Source: Selaginella tamariscina (taxonomy: Eukaryota; Streptophyta; Lycopodiopsida; Selaginellales; Selaginellaceae). From it: DNA of 64,000 bases. The notes under the pieces were generated by a model, which worked only from the letters and a program-made list of their open reading frames with translations, was not told the DNA's origin and searched no databases. The translations under genes were made by a program, and so were the position numbers. The stretch is from assembly GCA_003024785.1 (NCBI GenBank), contig PUQB01000013.1, forward strand, positions 806,001 to 870,000, given 5' to 3'. Below are positions 22,874 through 35,185 of the stretch, in pieces (position 1 is the first letter of the stretch; each line of letters starts with the position of its first letter).

Positions 22874-25800
22874 ATGGTGAGAGCTTCAAAACGTCTACTA
22901 GAGACTGCGCCTGATGAAGAGCCACGGGAAGAGAAGAGGATATCGAAGCAGAAGCGAGGCAAGAGAGGAGAACCATCTAATGTACCAAAGGAGGATCCTC
23001 CAGTGACTCAGTCTGGAGTAGTAGCAGTTGAGCAAGAACAGCCTCCACCAACAATCACAGATTTCCCGGAGAGCTCGTCGCAGTTGCCTCCTTCATCCGC
23101 TGAGGTTGCAGTCCTGAACGAGCAAGTGCAGATGACAGAGGCAGCTGAAGCTAGCGAGGACGACTTGGAGGAGGCAGTCAGCAAAAAGAGAGGCCGCGGG
23201 AAAGCTGATTCAAAAGGCAAGAAGGCGAAGAGCGATAAGGAGCCGAAGGAGTTATACAGCATACCGGCGAGCCTGCATTTGGAGAGCTCAGCAAACCTGC
23301 TCGACAAAATTACTATCAAGGGACTTGGTGATCCTCCTGATGTGCCCATCTGCAGAATACATTCCAACGAGGTGGTTCGACGAGTGAACCCAGGGGACTT
23401 GGACAGGCTGGTGTCATCGTTGAAGAAGGCTGGTTATCTACGCAACACGGCCATGTTCATTCTGTCCATCGGAGATCGACTCACTGCTGAGGAGCTATCG
23501 GAGCTGTCGAAGGACACGATTCAGTACGAGCAGCACCGGTCTTTCGAGCAAGCTCTTACTCAGCCGGAGTACAAACAGTGGGCTTCAAGGCTCTCAAACA
23601 GGAAGTTTAGCTGTTGGGACGGGAACCATAGGCTACAGGCTTTGCAGAAGCTGTACCGAGAGGATGCAGAGGACAACCAGCGATGGGCTATTGCGTTCGA
23701 TCGAGTTTCATCTCCACGGAGGAACCTCGACATTCTTCAATTGGTTTCGATGTTCCAATCGATTAACATGTGAGTATTTTCTTTTCTTTTTGTTAAGAGT
23801 TTAGACTTAGTTTCGTTGAACAGATCTTCAGCAACATCTGTGGAAACAACGCTACCACATATTCTCCTCGCTGTAAAGGCGGTCTGCACTAGTACAGAAG
23901 GAACTCAGAAAATCCTCGAGTCACTCACGGAGGTTGATCGTCTTGAGGTGCGGAAGTGGAAGGAGAGTTCATCAGGAAAGACGGCTTGGCATCCTCTTCC
24001 GAACCTGATCTGCGCAAAGATACTTTTCAAGGTAACCTCCGATTTAATTTATAGGAAAGAAATTTTTAACTTGTTCTATGTGCAGAACGAGATCGACGAT
24101 GATCTCGACAGAGCAGTCACCAGTGCTAAGGGCAATCCACAGGTTGAGGTGAACCTGAAGCAGCTAGTATACAAGAAGCATGACAAGCGTATGCACAAGT
24201 TCCTCTCCATCATAGACCCAGACTTGGGGGAGGAGTGGTTCCAGAAGGTGACGAACATCTCTCATAAGCAGTGTCGCTGGATGGGCATTGAGAAGCTGTA
24301 TGCGATGTCAAGGGCGAAGATTCCAAACATGCTGCGACTCCGATACCTCAACAAGCTCACCCGTCTCGAATCCAAGGCAGAACAACAGACACTTGGGCTA
24401 CCGGGCATGCAGGACAAAGAGTGGATCAAGTGGTTCACCTTGGACTTATATTGGAAGGCTGTGCGCGAGGAAGCCATTCAGATCCTTAAGGGGTTGCGAG
24501 AGGATGGTGAAGAAGTTGGAACGGATGTCGACTTCATGAGCTGGTTTGACGAGATGAGAATTCGGAGCAAGTGCCTGGTCTTTCAGCCCTTCCATGACGC
24601 ATACGGTTCACTTATTCGATGGAGCCGAATGAGTTTCTGGAGCGTGAGGAATCTGCGCGTCGGATGATATGGAGGTAAGCTTTCAATCCAGCATTGCTAC
24701 TGTCTGACTTTGTGTTGCAGGTTCATACTGGCGAAGCAAATGACACCGTCCCATACGATGAAGCTGTGGACAGATCATACAAGCGAGCCTCACATGTGGT
24801 CGAAGAGCAGAGGAGCTCTAACACCGTTCGAACGGGAGCATGTTCCATTCTGGCTCGACTGTCCGTCGCAACAGCCACCAGCTTGGGAGAGCACACTATT
24901 CGACATGCACGCCAATGATCTACCAGCGATTCTTTGGGAGCCAGAAGAAGTAGAGGCTATCAAGAAGAGCAAGATGAAGAAGACGGTGCGGAAGACAACT
25001 ACACCTGCAAAGGGATCGGGAGCGGGACCAAGCTCTTCTACAGCACCTCCGCCAGCATTCGACTTTACAATCAATGAGGTACAGCCACTTGTAGCTAGTT
25101 TGGACATCAAGGACGACCTGATGACCTTCATCCCGACCCTGGCTGCATCCCGTGGATCCTACGACCTAGCTGTGTGCGACATGGAGGAGATGAGCAGGTC
25201 TTTCTTCGAGCCAGGTGCTTCCCAGACAGAGGTGTACACCAAGCTCCGAGAACAGGTTGACAGACTACATACGGTTGAGTCACAAACGTTGTTCCAGGAA
25301 GTGGTAGGTGAATACGGCTTCAACCTCATCATCCTCGACTTGCCCAATGAGCTTGTATATGGAGGTGCTAGCATCAACAAGGACATTGTGCAGCTAGATC
25401 CGGTGAAGTTTGAGGAGGCCTTGCAGTTCAGTGGAATGCACTTGGCAGCGAGTGGTTTCATGGTCGTCTTCGCGAGTTCTCCTTCTGTTTCGGCGGTGAT
25501 TCAGGCGGCTGCAGTAATCAACTTGGAGGTTGCAGGGACTTACAGCGTCTACCGTGCACGAGGTGGGGATACCGTGACAAAATTAAGGTAAGCTAGCTAT
25601 TCAAGTTCAAGTTTAACTTGGTCTATGTGGCAGGATAACTTGTTAGTTCTCTTGGTGCTGCAAAGCTCTGAGAAGAAGTCGAAGAGGCCAAACCCTCTGG
25701 CGTTGACGAACACGATCCTCGTCGACACTGCCGACCGTTATCAGGAGGCTTGGTAAGGAAGTGCTTTGCTATGTTTATCCTAATGGAAGATTGTGCAGGA

Positions 25801-26096
25801 TTATGATTCAACCGAAGAGTGTTCGACTCATGCAGCTTTTGATCGAGCGTCTCAGTAGACCTGGCGACCTAGTCTGGGATATTGGTTCCGGAACCGGGTC
25901 ATCATTGTTAGCTGCCGTCGAGCTCGGAAGGAATATTATAGGAACCGAGAAGAGTTTCGAACTCTCTAGGTTGGCAACAAACAAGCTTGCAGAGAACATT
26001 AGACCAGAAGAGTTACCTACTCAAACACCTCCACGTCCAAGCGTAACTGGTGGTTCGAGAACTGCAGCTTTACTTAAGATGAAGAAGAAACTTTAG
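22874..26096 (+). CDS. ParB-like domain plus beta-class DNA amino-methyltransferase, carried by the transposon
   Basis: The exons are 22874-23769, 23824-24031, 24086-24674, 24721-25587, 25634-25752 and 25799-26096, about 990 residues. The N-terminus is lysine-rich and nuclear-localisation-like (KRGRGKADSKGKKAK). Residues of about 150-290 form a ParB/Srx-like fold: PGDLDRLVSSLKKAGYL, then FSCWDGNHRLQAL, resembling the GxxR motif of ParB. A long helical middle follows. The C-terminal third is a DNA methyltransferase in beta-class order. A motif IV-like strand comes first (FNLIILDLPNEL, in place of DPPY, about 25319-25354), then KSVRLMQLLIERLSRPGDLV and motif I, WDIGSGTGSSLLAAVELGR (about 25877-25933), then IIGTEK. 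ParB-methyltransferase fusions are a phage/plasmid arrangement, so a prokaryotic origin is likely. Oddities: one frame shift near 24597-24620, a phase mismatch between exons 4 and 5 as drawn, and a degenerate motif IV. Methylation of adenine or cytosine is possible. Activity is unproven. Confidence 0.8.
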
Positions 26097-26159
26097 CTAA
26101 TGTATATTGAGTAATAAATTAAGCTAATATAAAAAAAAATTAAAAAGAAATACAACAGT

Positions 26160-26293
26160 TTTAATAGAATTCTTTTTTGCCGACTGAGGCCAATACTGCC
26201 GACCAGAAAGAATATTCCAAAATATTCTAGAATATTCTTGAATATTCGAGCCCAGGCCTCCTGGGCCCCAAGCCTCCAAAATGGCGACACTCC
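26160..26293. repeat. Right terminal inverted repeat and subterminal repeats
   Basis: It contains TGCCGACTGA and TGCCGACC motifs (about 26178-26205), then AATATTCTAGAATATTC repeats, then GGCCTCCTGGGCC and AGCCTCC with GGCGACAC at the border (about 26245-26290). These pair with the left terminus. It lies about 65 bases past the methyltransferase stop codon, so the gene sits tightly against the right end. Confidence 0.68.
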
Positions 26294-26301
26294 ATGTACA
26301 T

Positions 26302-26546
26302 ATGTTTCTATAGACACATGCCTCTTAAATCGATTTAATATGTATTTGATGGTAGGCCATTCAACAAATAAACTCAATGCATATGTGTAAATATAATTAT
26401 GTGATAATAAAGGTAAAACTTATATAGAAAGGGAAACTATAAAATACATAAAATAATTAAGAATTATAAATTATAATAAATTAAAATTAAAATATTTTTT
26501 TTTATAATTAATTATACACATATGAATTTTATATTTATAGCAATTT

Positions 26547-26589
<43 letters not shown>

Positions 26590-27388
26590 TTAGAGAGATA
26601 GATAATAATTTTATGTATACATATATGAAATTACACGATTGCATATTTCATTTCTCATAAGTAATACTTTCATATTTTAGAATATAAATTACTGATCTAA
26701 AATTTTGATTTATTAGTTAAATTTAATGCAGATTACACAATAAAAATAAATATCCTTTAATATATTTGAATATGTTAAGTTAAATTTCATTAAATCAACG
26801 GTCCTGATTTAATATGAAGGTAATTAGGGATGATAGGATATAAATCAGTGTTCTCATAAGTAATACTGTGTTTGTAAATACATAAAAAGTAATATCTAAT
26901 AAATTAGAATATAAATCTTAATTTGACATGCTATATATAAATATCAAAAACCTTGTGAGAACGTATTAACATATTGATATGTATATATGTATATTTATAA
27001 AGAAAATTAAGCCTAATATAAGTACACACATATATATGTATAATTGTGTTTATGGATATACAAAAATATAAGTGTATATATTTATATATTTCATTTCTTA
27101 TAGATAACATCTTAACATTTTAATAAGTTTACATAACAATATATATATATGAATAAGTGTGAAACAAATTTTTGCAATCAAACTTGTTTTCTTTTTTAGT
27201 TTTTCGTTCACTCATTTATATTGCACATTTACTCTATACAACGCACAGGTGCCACGTCACCATTTCTAGCCCCATAAAAAGAACCACGCGTTTAAACAAA
27301 AAATCATGGATTGGCCACGTCATGTCTTTTGCCCCCTTAAACCCTGATTACGAGGCGATTCAGAAACCCCAAATTTGTAAGGGCGAAC
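26302..27388. other. AT-rich intergenic DNA with TA microsatellite
   Basis: No gene is seen. A (TA)n tract lies at about 26540-26586. The last 200 bases include CCACGT-containing strings (about 27250 and 27315) upstream of the TPD1-like gene and may be its promoter; no TATA box is clear. Confidence 0.5.
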
Positions 27389-27894
27389 ATGGCTTCCAGG
27401 ATCGCTCTCCTTCTCTTGTTCCTTTTTCCTCTTGTCCAGTGTACGACTTATGGTAAGCCCCTCTCTCGCTCTCTCCATCTCTGTCACTCACGCTCTTTCA
27501 TACAGTAGTTTTGTATGAGATTTTTTCTTTCTATCTCACTCTCACATATGGTTTTTGTGTAGGTTGCTCTCCAAACGAGATATCTGTCTCTCAAACCTTT
27601 ACAAGGGTGCTCAGTTCGGATCTGGACCCTGAGAAGCTGGTGTTATCATGGACAGTTGAGATCAAGAACAACTGTGAGGACTGTGACACAACTCAGCTCT
27701 ACATGAACTGTGGGGATTTCCAGTCAGTAACCCCTGTGGATCCTGGGTTGTTTAAGGTTGTTCAGCCTGGTCTGTGCAGTGTTCTAGGTGGGGAGGACAT
27801 CAGTCAGCAGTCTACTGTGAGGTTTGCATACACTTGGAAGCATATGTGGCCGATCAGTGTCAATTCTCCTGTCTACTGGAAAGATTGTTTCTAA
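27389..27894 (+). CDS. TPD1-like small secreted cysteine-rich protein
   Basis: There are two exons, 27389-27452 and 27563-27894, split in phase 1, giving 131 residues. Residues 1-18 are a classic signal peptide (ALLLLFLFPLVQC). The mature part has cysteines at 23, 59, 62, 71, 93 and 130, with CSPNEISVSQ, WTVEIKNNCEDC, LYMNCGDFQS, VDPGLFKVV, GEDISQQSTVRFAY and a C-terminal KDCF. This is the pattern of the TAPETUM DETERMINANT1 / TPD1-homologue family, apoplastic ligands that in Arabidopsis bind the receptor kinase EMS1 during anther cell specification. In seedless plants the family exists but its role is less known. The frame is intact, with good GTAAGC and GTGTAG splice sites. The start codon is the only one giving a signal peptide. 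Confidence 0.85.
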
Positions 27895-28138
27895 TCTGCA
27901 TTTTCTCTTTTTATTTTAATAATTTTCCCATTTTATTTTAATAAATTTTCCAATTATAAACGTATGAAAAAGTAGGATAGTTAGAAATTCCTTGTTCAAT
28001 AAGAGTGGAAAGCAGTCCTTGGAAAGCACAAACAATATTGATCAACCTGGACGTGACACGTGTCGCACGATAATACGAGTATGAATTAGGGTTTTTCTCC
28101 TCTGTTCTTAGGGCTCCTGGCAGAATTAGGGCAGAGCT

Positions 28139-28337
28139 ATGGCGGCAGAGAAGCTGCGGGGAGAAGGTAATGCGCTCTTCAAATCTGGAAATTTCCTCAA
28201 GGCTGCAGCTGTTACACACAGGCGATCAAGTCTGATCCCGAAAATGCCACTCTTTACAGGTATGTATGTGTCATATACACAGTGTATATACATGCTGTTT
28301 ACATAGAGACAGATAATACTCCTTAAACATACATACG

Positions 28338-28414
<77 letters not shown>

Positions 28415-30049
28415 GCATGCACGACTTGAACTTAAAAAATGTGACGCTTTACACTTGTTTATACATACAGAATATGCACATAGAGACATGTATGTACGTA
28501 TATGTGTGTATTTCTCTGTATATACATAAATCAATATATTTATACATGTACAGGCTCATGCACATTAGAAATATTTAGATTCATAAACCGAAATGCCGTG
28601 TACACATACATATAATATGGATGTAGATTATCTGTATCTGTACATACATGTAGACATAGACATAACTCATGTTACAAAATGCACGCACATGCATGTACAT
28701 ATATAATGCTTTATATATTAAAACTACACAATCCTTGTAGCAATCGCTCGGCGGCATTTCTGAACCTTCTCAAAGTTACCAAAGCACTTGCAGATGCAGA
28801 AATGACTATCAAGTTGAATCCCAAGTGGGAAAAGGTACCATTATTATTCATGTATTACAAAGTACATTGTATATTTAGCAACGATAAAATATGATATTGT
28901 CTAGTACATATAATATAGTCAGTTCAGGGTTATTTCAGGAAAGGATGTACCCTGGAAGCTATGGAACGATATGACGATGTAAGCTATTTTGAGTTCTGTT
29001 CTTTATATAAATACATAACGTGTGTGTGTGCGTTTGTGGTGTGTGTGTTTGAACTGTATATTACAGGCTCTTGTAGCTTACCGAGAAGCACAAGAACAGA
29101 ATTCCCAAAGTAGTGAAGTTGCAAACAAGATTAAGAGGCTCTCGCAGTTAATCAGAGACAAGAAACGGGCAAAAAGACAAGTTAGCCAAATCTAATGGTA
29201 CTTCAACAAGTTTCTGCACTTGACAAGCTCAGATCAGAATTCGTAAGTCGTGTTAACATAGTTGAGTATATAATAGGCATATATGTATATATATCTATGT
29301 ATTGTGTGTATATGAGATATGTATTAACTAATTTGTACGCAGGGTGAAACAGAACGTGATATAAAACTGTACAACTTTGCTAAAGAGGTGATTGAATCTG
29401 CAATGAAGCAATGGACTGAGAACCATGGTAAACTCGAGCCAGCCGTTCGATTCTCCGTTGGTAAACCTGCTGATCCACAAGCTGAAGAATATGCTCCTTT
29501 AGTTTCCATATCCAAAGTACGTATAAATAAACTTTGTTTATTAATTGTTTTAAGTTTTACACGCTTTTATCTAGGCCTTTGAGTCTCCAGATACGGTGTC
29601 TAGCTGTGTAAACTTTCTACGTAACTACGCTGTAGAGACATCGTCCGAATGCGCTTGTATAGTCGCACCTAAAGCAAGTATATCCTATCCACAGGTGCGT
29701 GTGTGCGATTGAGAGAGAGAGATTTTACTATACACACGGTTTGTTTGATCACTATACACGCGCTTATGTTTGCGTACAGGTGTGGAAGGGTCAAGGGAGT
29801 AGGAAATGGAAGCACAGTTTATCAGATGGATTTTTCGTGCAAGTAGAGGCACCTTCTTTAAGGAAAGGATGGTTTATTCCCAGCTATGTGGACAAAGGCC
29901 AGACGATATAGGTATATATTCGCATATGCTGTATACGTGTTTATGTTGCATAGATATATGCATATGTGCTGATGGGTGTCGTCTTGTATAGGGACATGGA
30001 ATCCTTGGACATCGATTTGCATGACCTCATTGCACCTTTATTCAGATAA
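28139..30049 (+). CDS. TPR co-chaperone-like protein (similar to Arabidopsis TPR protein At1g04190)
   Basis: Exons are read at about 28139-28259, 28741-28834, 28928-28978, 29067-29242, 29343-29516, 29575-29694, 29780-29889 and 29987-30049. The N-terminus encodes three TPR motifs: EKLRGEGNALFKSGNFLKAA, then NRSAAFLNLLKVTKALADAE with LNPKWEKGYFRKGC, then LEAMERYDDALVAYREAQ. Such TPR clamps bind the C-terminus of Hsp90/Hsp70. The C-terminal region (EYAPLVSISKAFESPDT, VWKGQGSRKWK, DGFFVQVEAPSLRKGWF) is the conserved domain of the plant TPR protein family that includes At1g04190. The frame is broken in exon 1 (near 28208), in exon 4 (near 29180) and at the last junction, where a stop coincides with the donor. 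The exons themselves are well conserved. It is either a recent pseudogene or a gene affected by assembly indels. Confidence 0.72.
28327..28416. repeat. TA microsatellite in first TPR-gene intron
   Basis: A pure (TA)n run is broken once at about 28387. The tyrosine/isoleucine-rich open frames across it on the minus strand are artefacts. Confidence 0.9.
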
Positions 30050-30934
30050 GCTTTACTTTTATTTTGTATAATTCGACTGATCTTTAATTTGTTTAAATTT
30101 TTACGTTGTCATATATATATATCTATCTGTACATATAGACAAATGAACATTATGTCCAGCCTTTTCTAGGTACCTTGTATGTACGAAAGTGTACTGTGGA
30201 ATTCAATAATATACATATGTATATATTTATGTATGTATATCTGTTGCATTATATATATAGGGACGTGGCTCCTAATGTATCATGCATTAATAGCATTGGA
30301 GAGTGTTGTTCGAGGGTCAATTCCAAGGAACAATTTATAATATATTATATATCAATCAGTTTCAATAGATAAGTTTAGCTGGGTTTGGTGGTTTGTCAAC
30401 ATCTGTATACGTTTTTATTAATGTCTGTTTTAGGTCAAGTTAGGTGCTCTGTTTTAGGGCTTGCGTTTTTAATCGCGGATTTGTAACCGTCAGATCACAG
30501 AGCCGTTTCATTATGACAGCCGCTGTGACGTGGCAGAATAGGAGCCGTCGATGTCTGACTCGTTCCGAAGATCAGGGGTTTGGGTTGACGAGCAAGAACA
30601 TGGCGCGGGTAGCTGCACATAATCCTGATTAGTGTTCATTAAGATTTAATCTTCTGTTTGATTCACTTGCCATGTGAAAATCTTGCACATTTGTGTCTGC
30701 TGGACGTTAATCTTTAATCGAGCCACATCGAGCGTTTTTCTTCTATCTGGTAGGTATATACATATGTATATGTATGTGTTCTGTATATACGCCTATATGC
30801 TTGTGTATATATGCTTGTTACGTATATATGCCTGTTATGTGTCATGTTATATGCCCTGTTATGTGTTATGTTATATGCCTGTTATGTGTGTCAATATGCT
30901 CATGTGTTTGTAACAGCTACTCGCTCCCTCCCTC

Positions 30935-31027
<93 letters not shown>

Positions 31028-31427
31028 CATAAGCATAACACTAATAAATGCACACACATACACATAATATATGAAAGATATATCTTGTATTTACCCAAAT
31101 TATGTATACTGTGTAAGAATGTCATACTTGCTTTCTCTGGAAATTCTAGAAATGCACTTTACATATAAATTATATATAATGTAAGCATACTATATACAAA
31201 ATATGAAGAGACAACACATTTTTTATTTATTCAAATGAAGATACTTGCCATGAGCTGGAGAATGTCTCCAACTTTATATAATCTATGCTCTTAATGTATA
31301 CATAGTGGAAGGCATTTATTAAACCAATTATGCATCATTTTATTATCTATATTATGCACAGGATATCTTTTATGTACAAAATACACTTATACATACAATT
31401 AAGTTGGAGAGTGCTTTCTTTGAAACT

Positions 31428-31462
<35 letters not shown>

Positions 31463-32189
31463 AAACTCAATTTGGTCTAATGATTCCATGCGTGTTCTAA
31501 CAAATGCTTCTTTAGAGATTTTCTTTCTAGGTGGGGTATACATCGCGACTCACCGCACACACACACACAGCGGCTGCTATGACATCACCTCAAGTGGATC
31601 ATTCGCCTTTGTACTGTTGGTATGTATTTTATTTTGTTCCTCCACGCAGTTTTCTAATCTAAATTGCCAAATTTGATATTTATTAGTATATATTAGTTTT
31701 TAGTTTTATATCTGGGTGGTCAGTTTGTTTTTTCCTCCTCTGTAAAGATTGGCTATGTCATTCATGGTTTATAAACTTGGGGTGTATGTGTGTCAGGTCA
31801 ACGATATTAGTAACACATATTGAACACAATCCACTCTTGTCCTGTTCATCTTCATGTAGACATAGCCTGCATAATTAAGCATTGCTGCAATGTCCTGTTC
31901 ATAGACTCTGAGTCCATAGTGTATACATACACTGTTGTGTATTCCCCGTGGACTGATACATAGTACATCGCTAAATTCCTGTGTTTCTGATTGTTATGTG
32001 TGTGTAGGTGCATAGATCTAATTATACTCTGAAGTTATCTCTCTCTAAGCTAAACAGATCTTCATTATGAGTATGTGGAGGTCTTGCTCTTTCATTGTAC
32101 AATTGGAGGTACCACTGGCGTTCTTTGACTCTGTCTCTCTAGATTTACTGTTTCCTTTCTTGTAGTAAGCATTGAGATTACCACACACT
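30050..32189. other. Intergenic region with a 90-bp CT microsatellite
   Basis: No convincing gene was found. It holds a (CT)n run at about 30935-31024, AC tracts at about 31427-31453 and 31556-31569, and long stretches of ATGTATATAC-type low-complexity DNA. The part after about 31800, including TTCTTGTAG at 32165, may be the 5' UTR and an intron of the IQD gene. Confidence 0.5.
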
Positions 32190-35116
32190 ATGGGCGGATC
32201 AAAGAAACTATTCAAGTCATTGGGGCTTGTTAAAGCTAAGACTTCAGATGACACTGTAAGTACTGCTGATTTAGTTGATTAATTGTACATTCTTATTAAG
32301 TTAGTGTAATTAGTAACAATTCTTGTTTTCTTTGTAGGAAAATAAAGCTAAGAAATCGAAGCGAAGGAGATGGAAGTTCTGGAAGTCTACAGTACACGCA
32401 ACAAGTGATAAGCAGGATATAGCAAAGAGGAAACCCAATTACCCCCATGGCTCTGAGGATTGGGCAGCCGTTGTTTACAGACCACGTTCCGTGGATATAT
32501 GGTATGTATTCACGTACAGATATTCTATATGTTCGGAAAGAAGAGATTCTAACACATATAAATAGATTCATACGTTGTGGGTGTGTGTTGAGAGAGAGAG
32601 AGATACACAAATGTATGACACCATTGATAGGCACGGAGAACCCTGCGTGCACTTAAGGGGGTTGTGAGGCTACAGGCATTGGTTCGAGGTCGGACAGTGA
32701 GGAAACAGGCATCAATTACACTCCGTTATATACAAACACTGGTGAAAGTTCAGCGTGCTCGTCAAACACGACTTGGCGAGGCGTCTGCAATACGTGGCAT
32801 CCCTCAAAAGCAAACACCTGGAGATAACAAAGTTCAGGACACTGAGGTGCGTGCGTGCGTGCGTGTGTGTGTGTACTACAGGTGGTGCAAGGGAAATAGA
32901 TACATAAATGTATATGTACATCTATACATAAATGTATCACAATACATGTGTGTGTACATGCACACATACATGTATATCTTTATATAAAATAATATGTGTG
33001 CAGAATGGATGGTCAGATAGTGTTTGGACCAAAGAAGAAATACACAACAAAATCCAACAGAGGCATGAAGCTGCAGTGAAGCGTGAGCGTGCATTGGCCT
33101 ATGCTTTCTCACATCAAGTAAGATATGCAGATAGCGTTATACACACACACACTCACGATAGCATAACCAACTAGTATAACCCTTGATATATATATATATA
33201 TATATATATATATCAAGGGTTATACTAGTTGGTTATGCTATCGTGCGTGTGTGTCTATATATATATACACACCGCATTTGGTGTACAAGTTTGACTTGAA
33301 TGCGTCCTTCTCCAGTGTGGACCATCTTTTCATTTAAGTATGTTATATTAATATATATATATTAATTAGCATTTTAAATATATTAGGCAAAGTGTATGCC
33401 TGGTCCTACATGCTTTAATTGTTTCACAAGTACTAAGTGAGTGCGGGCGGTTCTTTTAAGGCAGAAAGCTGTGCAGCTTATTTATATGTAATAATGAAGA
33501 TAAAAACACTATCAATTATTTTGTGTGTTTTTCCTACTTTGCATTTAAACCAGGGTTGAATTGTGTGCGTGCGTGCGTGTGTGTACGTGATAGAGAGATT
33601 TATCTGTGTATATCAATATATGTATGTACTGCATTTATGATATTTGCGTGTTATGCTTGTGTGTATAACCCATGGAGAGAGACCTATAACACACCTTACA
33701 GAGTTGCACGTGCTTGTAAATGAGCAGTGTATGTATGCATGTACGTATCTGTATCCATATGTAAATATCTATAATCTCATGATCAACCACACACACACAC
33801 ACACACACAGGGACACAGACTGAAGCTGGACACAGCTCTCTCTCTCTCCTTCAAACGTTTCTTATATGGCAGAACTTAGACCCTTTAGTGTCTTCAGTTG
33901 CATGCGTGTATCTGCACGCGCGCGCGTGTGTCTGTGTGTGTATGCACAGGTACACACGTATATATACATATATGTAAATATATTTCTGAATGCAGTGGCG
34001 AGCTCATCCACGACCAACCAAGAGCTCAGAGAATCCTGAATGGGAATGGGGATGGCTAGAGCGATGGATGGCTGCAAGACCATGGGAAAGCCAAGCAGTG
34101 GAGGAGGTACTGTATACACATATATGCATGGATATACACACAGATTATATACTATGTTATGTACATTTATACCCTTGTGCTTTTGGTTATATCAGGCTCT
34201 TAAAAATGGAATACATACGAAACAACCTGTGAAGAGTCCACTCAATGGAGTTCATAAGGTATATTTATATGTATACTTTACATACATGTATATAGATATA
34301 TATACTTGTACACACTTTCTTTCATTAACTTTGATATTAATTAATATACATAAAATTCAGGAACACGAGCTCATTGATTCACCAAAGAGTGTACAATCCA
34401 ACAGTAAGTTCCAAGGTTCAGATAAGAGCTCCCTGGGCTAGTTAAGGTAAAACTTGTTAAGTAAATATTAATTATTAATTATTAATTACTATATATAATT
34501 GTATATTTAACATGTATATAATATAATGTAATGTATCAGGTACCTTCTACTCCTCCAAGGATGACAGAGCCCACTGCAAATGGGGTTGAGAAGCCCGTGG
34601 TGAAGTCTAGGTACATGAATCCAAGAACTAAACCAGGTATTAATTAACTTAAATTTTGTATTAAACATTCAGTTTTAAACTCTATGCTATTTGAACAGTT
34701 AGAAACATGTATATATAAAATTTCCTGTATAATGTAATGTAAAGGTTTCAAAACACAGAAGTTAATAAACGTTAATTTGTTTTAAATATACTAAAAATGT
34801 AAACTAATTAATGTATTAATGTATTAATTTAGATATTACAGTCAGTCCAGCAAATAAAGAAGAGAAGCCACGTTCGAACAGTCTCACCAAGCAGAGGCCG
34901 AAGAACGAAGAGCACGATGTGAACAAGAAGCGTCTGTCACTTCCAGCCAAGAACACCAAAGATTCCAAGGAATCTTCCATGACTCCAACGCGGTTTCAGT
35001 CTCCAGCTGTGACACCAAAGAAGAAGGTATCATTCATTCACTAAATCATGATTAATTAAGTTAATAATCCGGTGAATAATCATAAGTCATGGTACCACTA
35101 TTAGTTAATAGTCTCC

Positions 35117-35185
<69 letters not shown>

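Larger units (their letters stand above)
17686..26301. mobile_element. MULE-like DNA transposon carrying a transposase and a ParB-like DNA methyltransferase
   Basis: The body is 17694-26293, about 8.6 kb. Both ends are flanked by ATGTACAT (17686-17693 and 26294-26301), an 8-bp target duplication in the range known for Mutator-like elements, which commonly have 8-11 bp. The terminal inverted repeats are imperfect: GTCTCGGCG then GGAGGCT then CAGGAGGC at the left, and the complements of GTGTCGCCA, GGAGGCT and CAGGAGGC at the right. Inside both ends are TATTCTAG/GAATATTC repeats and copies of GCCGACTGG/GCCGACTGA. Two divergently transcribed genes fill the element: transposase on the minus strand and ParB-methyltransferase on the plus strand. 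They share a 1.8-kb control region packed with repeats. The target duplication is itself palindromic and similar strings are common in this genome, so it needs checking. The gene pair and the TIRs agree with each other. Confidence 0.82.

Noticed and set aside
28271..28534. Tyrosine/isoleucine-rich open frames on the minus strand
   Set aside because: They are translations of a TA microsatellite inside the TPR-gene intron.
30811..31067. Serine/leucine or Arg/Glu repeat proteins
   Set aside because: They are translations of the (CT)n microsatellite, with no conserved sequence outside it.
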